The notes under the pieces were generated by a model. That model did no database searches. It was not told the origin of the DNA and saw only the letters and a program-made list of their open reading frames with translations. From an uncultured Lachnospiraceae bacterium (GTDB lineage: Bacteria; Bacillota; Clostridia; Lachnospirales; Lachnospiraceae): 5,348 nt of DNA. Position numbers and translations under genes: made by a program. Location: the NCBI GenBank assembly GCA_902797475.1, contig CADBTG010000126.1, forward strand, positions 1-5,348, read 5' to 3'. Shown here piece after piece: positions 4,404 to 5,348 of the stretch. The first letter of the stretch is position 1; every line of letters begins with the position of its first letter.

Positions 4404-5348
4404 TTATTGGTTCTTAACCGGACTCTTTCGGAAGAAATCTCGGATGATGCCGGGGTGGAACAGCAGAAGAATCGGGAACAGTTCGAGTCGTCCGGCCAGC
4501 ATGTCGAACATTAAAACAATCTTGCTCAGCACATTAAAGTGCGCATAATTCTGCGTCGGACCGACCATTTCAAGACCCGGGCCGATGTTGTTGAAGCAGG
4601 CTATGACACCGGTGAAGTTGGTTACGAGATCCTTACCTTCGAGCGAAACAATCAGGACCGAAGACGAAAACAGAATGAAAAATGTGATGAGATACACATT
4701 TACCGCGCGAACCACTTCATGCTCAACGGGTTTGTCCTCAAACCGTATCTTGCGGATGGACTTCGGGTGCAGATAGGAGTTGAGTTCCTTTAACACGGTC
4801 TTGACCGCAATGACGATACGGGAAACCTTGATTCCGCCGCCGGTGCTGCCGGCGCAGGCGCCGATGAACATGCAGGTCACCAAAACGGTTTTGGCTGTGG
4901 AAGGCCATTCGTCAAAGTTCACGGTTGCAAAACCGGTCGAGGAGGTCAGCGAGCTGACCGCGAAGAAGGCATGGCGGAGTGCCTCAAGACCGTTTCCGAA
5001 CATATGGAGAATGTTCAGGAAGATGATTGCCACCGCGCCGATGATATAGGCAAGATAAGCGCGGACTTCTTCGCTTTTGAGAGCCCTCTTAACCTGCCCG
5101 AACAGCAGGAGGTAGTATACGTTGAAATTGACGCCGAACAAAACCATGAAAACGGCGACAACCCATTGGTTGTAGGCCGAAAAGCCCAACAGGCTGTTGT
5201 TCTTAATCCCGAAGCCTCCGGTACCGGCGGTTGCAAGGCTGGTGTTGACCGATTCGAAGAGCGTCATTCCGCCGAAAAGCAGAAGAACGATTTCGAGAAC
5301 GGTCATGGCAAAGTATATGATGTACAGAATCTTCGCAGTCTGACGGAC
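4404..5348 (-). CDS. trkH: TrkH/KtrB-family potassium uptake channel subunit, C-terminal part (5' end outside window)
   Basis: TrkH/KtrB proteins form the K+-conducting membrane subunit of the Trk/Ktr uptake systems, gated by a cytoplasmic nucleotide-binding partner (TrkA/KtrA). The frame is open from the right edge to a TAA at 4404-4406, giving the last 314 of an expected 450-490 residues. Three selectivity-filter loops are visible: TAGTGGFG, then TSSTGFATVNF, then FNNIGPGLE. The GACAGSTGGGIKVSR segment before the third pore repeat's intracellular loop and the C-terminal GRLELFPILLLFHP are family signatures. An in-frame ATG at 5306 is internal: the 14 codons before it (QTAKILYIIYFA region) continue the helix expected in the family. 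A trkA gene often lies beside trkH and would be off the right edge. A terminator follows directly. Confidence 0.93.
   Translation of the reverse strand, partial: VRQTAKILYIIYFAMTVLEIVLLLFGGMTLFESVNTSLATAGTGGFGIKNNSLLGFSAYNQWVVAVFMVLFGVNFNVYYLLLFGQVKRALKSEEVRAYLAYIIGAVAIIFLNILHMFGNGLEALRHAFFAVSSLTSSTGFATVNFDEWPSTAKTVLVTCMFIGACAGSTGGGIKVSRIVIAVKTVLKELNSYLHPKSIRKIRFEDKPVEHEVVRAVNVYLITFFILFSSSVLIVSLEGKDLVTNFTGVIACFNNIGPGLEMVGPTQNYAHFNVLSKIVLMFDMLAGRLELFPILLLFHPGIIRDFFRKSPVKNQ

Overview
The window looks like ordinary chromosomal DNA from a low-to-moderate GC member of the Clostridia, most likely Lachnospiraceae-like. The reasons are strong GGAGG-type ribosome binding sites, a perfect CIRCE heat-shock operator, an Hsp20 with a typical clostridial N-terminus (MLMPAIF, then FDD repeats), a divergent PlsY, a Y-family polymerase beginning HVDVNSAFLSW, and a TrkH potassium transporter. 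The genus assignment is inference. I see no insertion sequence, CRISPR array, tRNA, rRNA, phage gene or toxin-antitoxin pair.

Layout, left to right. (1) The 3' end of a SpoU/TrmH-family RNA methyltransferase (+ strand) stops at 198. It converges, with a 1-bp gap, on a PlsY-type glycerol-3-phosphate acyltransferase gene (- strand, 200-805). (2) The plsY promoter (-10 at 836-841, -35 at 859-864) lies in the gap between plsY and a divergent TetR-family regulator (+, GTG start at 887). A perfect 6-6-6 inverted repeat at 844-861 sits inside that promoter and is a candidate operator. (3) Five bases after the regulator stop codon begins a perfect CIRCE palindrome whose 9-base spacer contains the -35 box of the hsp20 promoter; hsp20 (1690-2151) ends in a strong hairpin at 2190-2223. 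(4) An unrecognised three-helix membrane protein (2346-3014) follows, then a short out-of-frame hydrophobic reading frame without a start codon, which looks like a gene remnant. A bidirectional terminator at 3114-3144 ends this block. (5) On the minus strand are a Y-family DNA polymerase (dinB-like, 3144-4352) and, upstream of it, the C-terminal two thirds of a TrkH-type K+ transporter that runs off the right edge. A terminator hairpin lies between them.

The genes do not form one pathway. The two regulatory links visible in the DNA are HrcA/CIRCE control of hsp20 (strong) and possible control of plsY by the neighbouring TetR protein (inference from gene order and the inverted repeat). I found no convincing new multi-gene system. 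The best leads are the altered acyltransferase motif 1 of PlsY, the candidate TetR operator, and the orphan hydrophobic frame after the unknown membrane protein.
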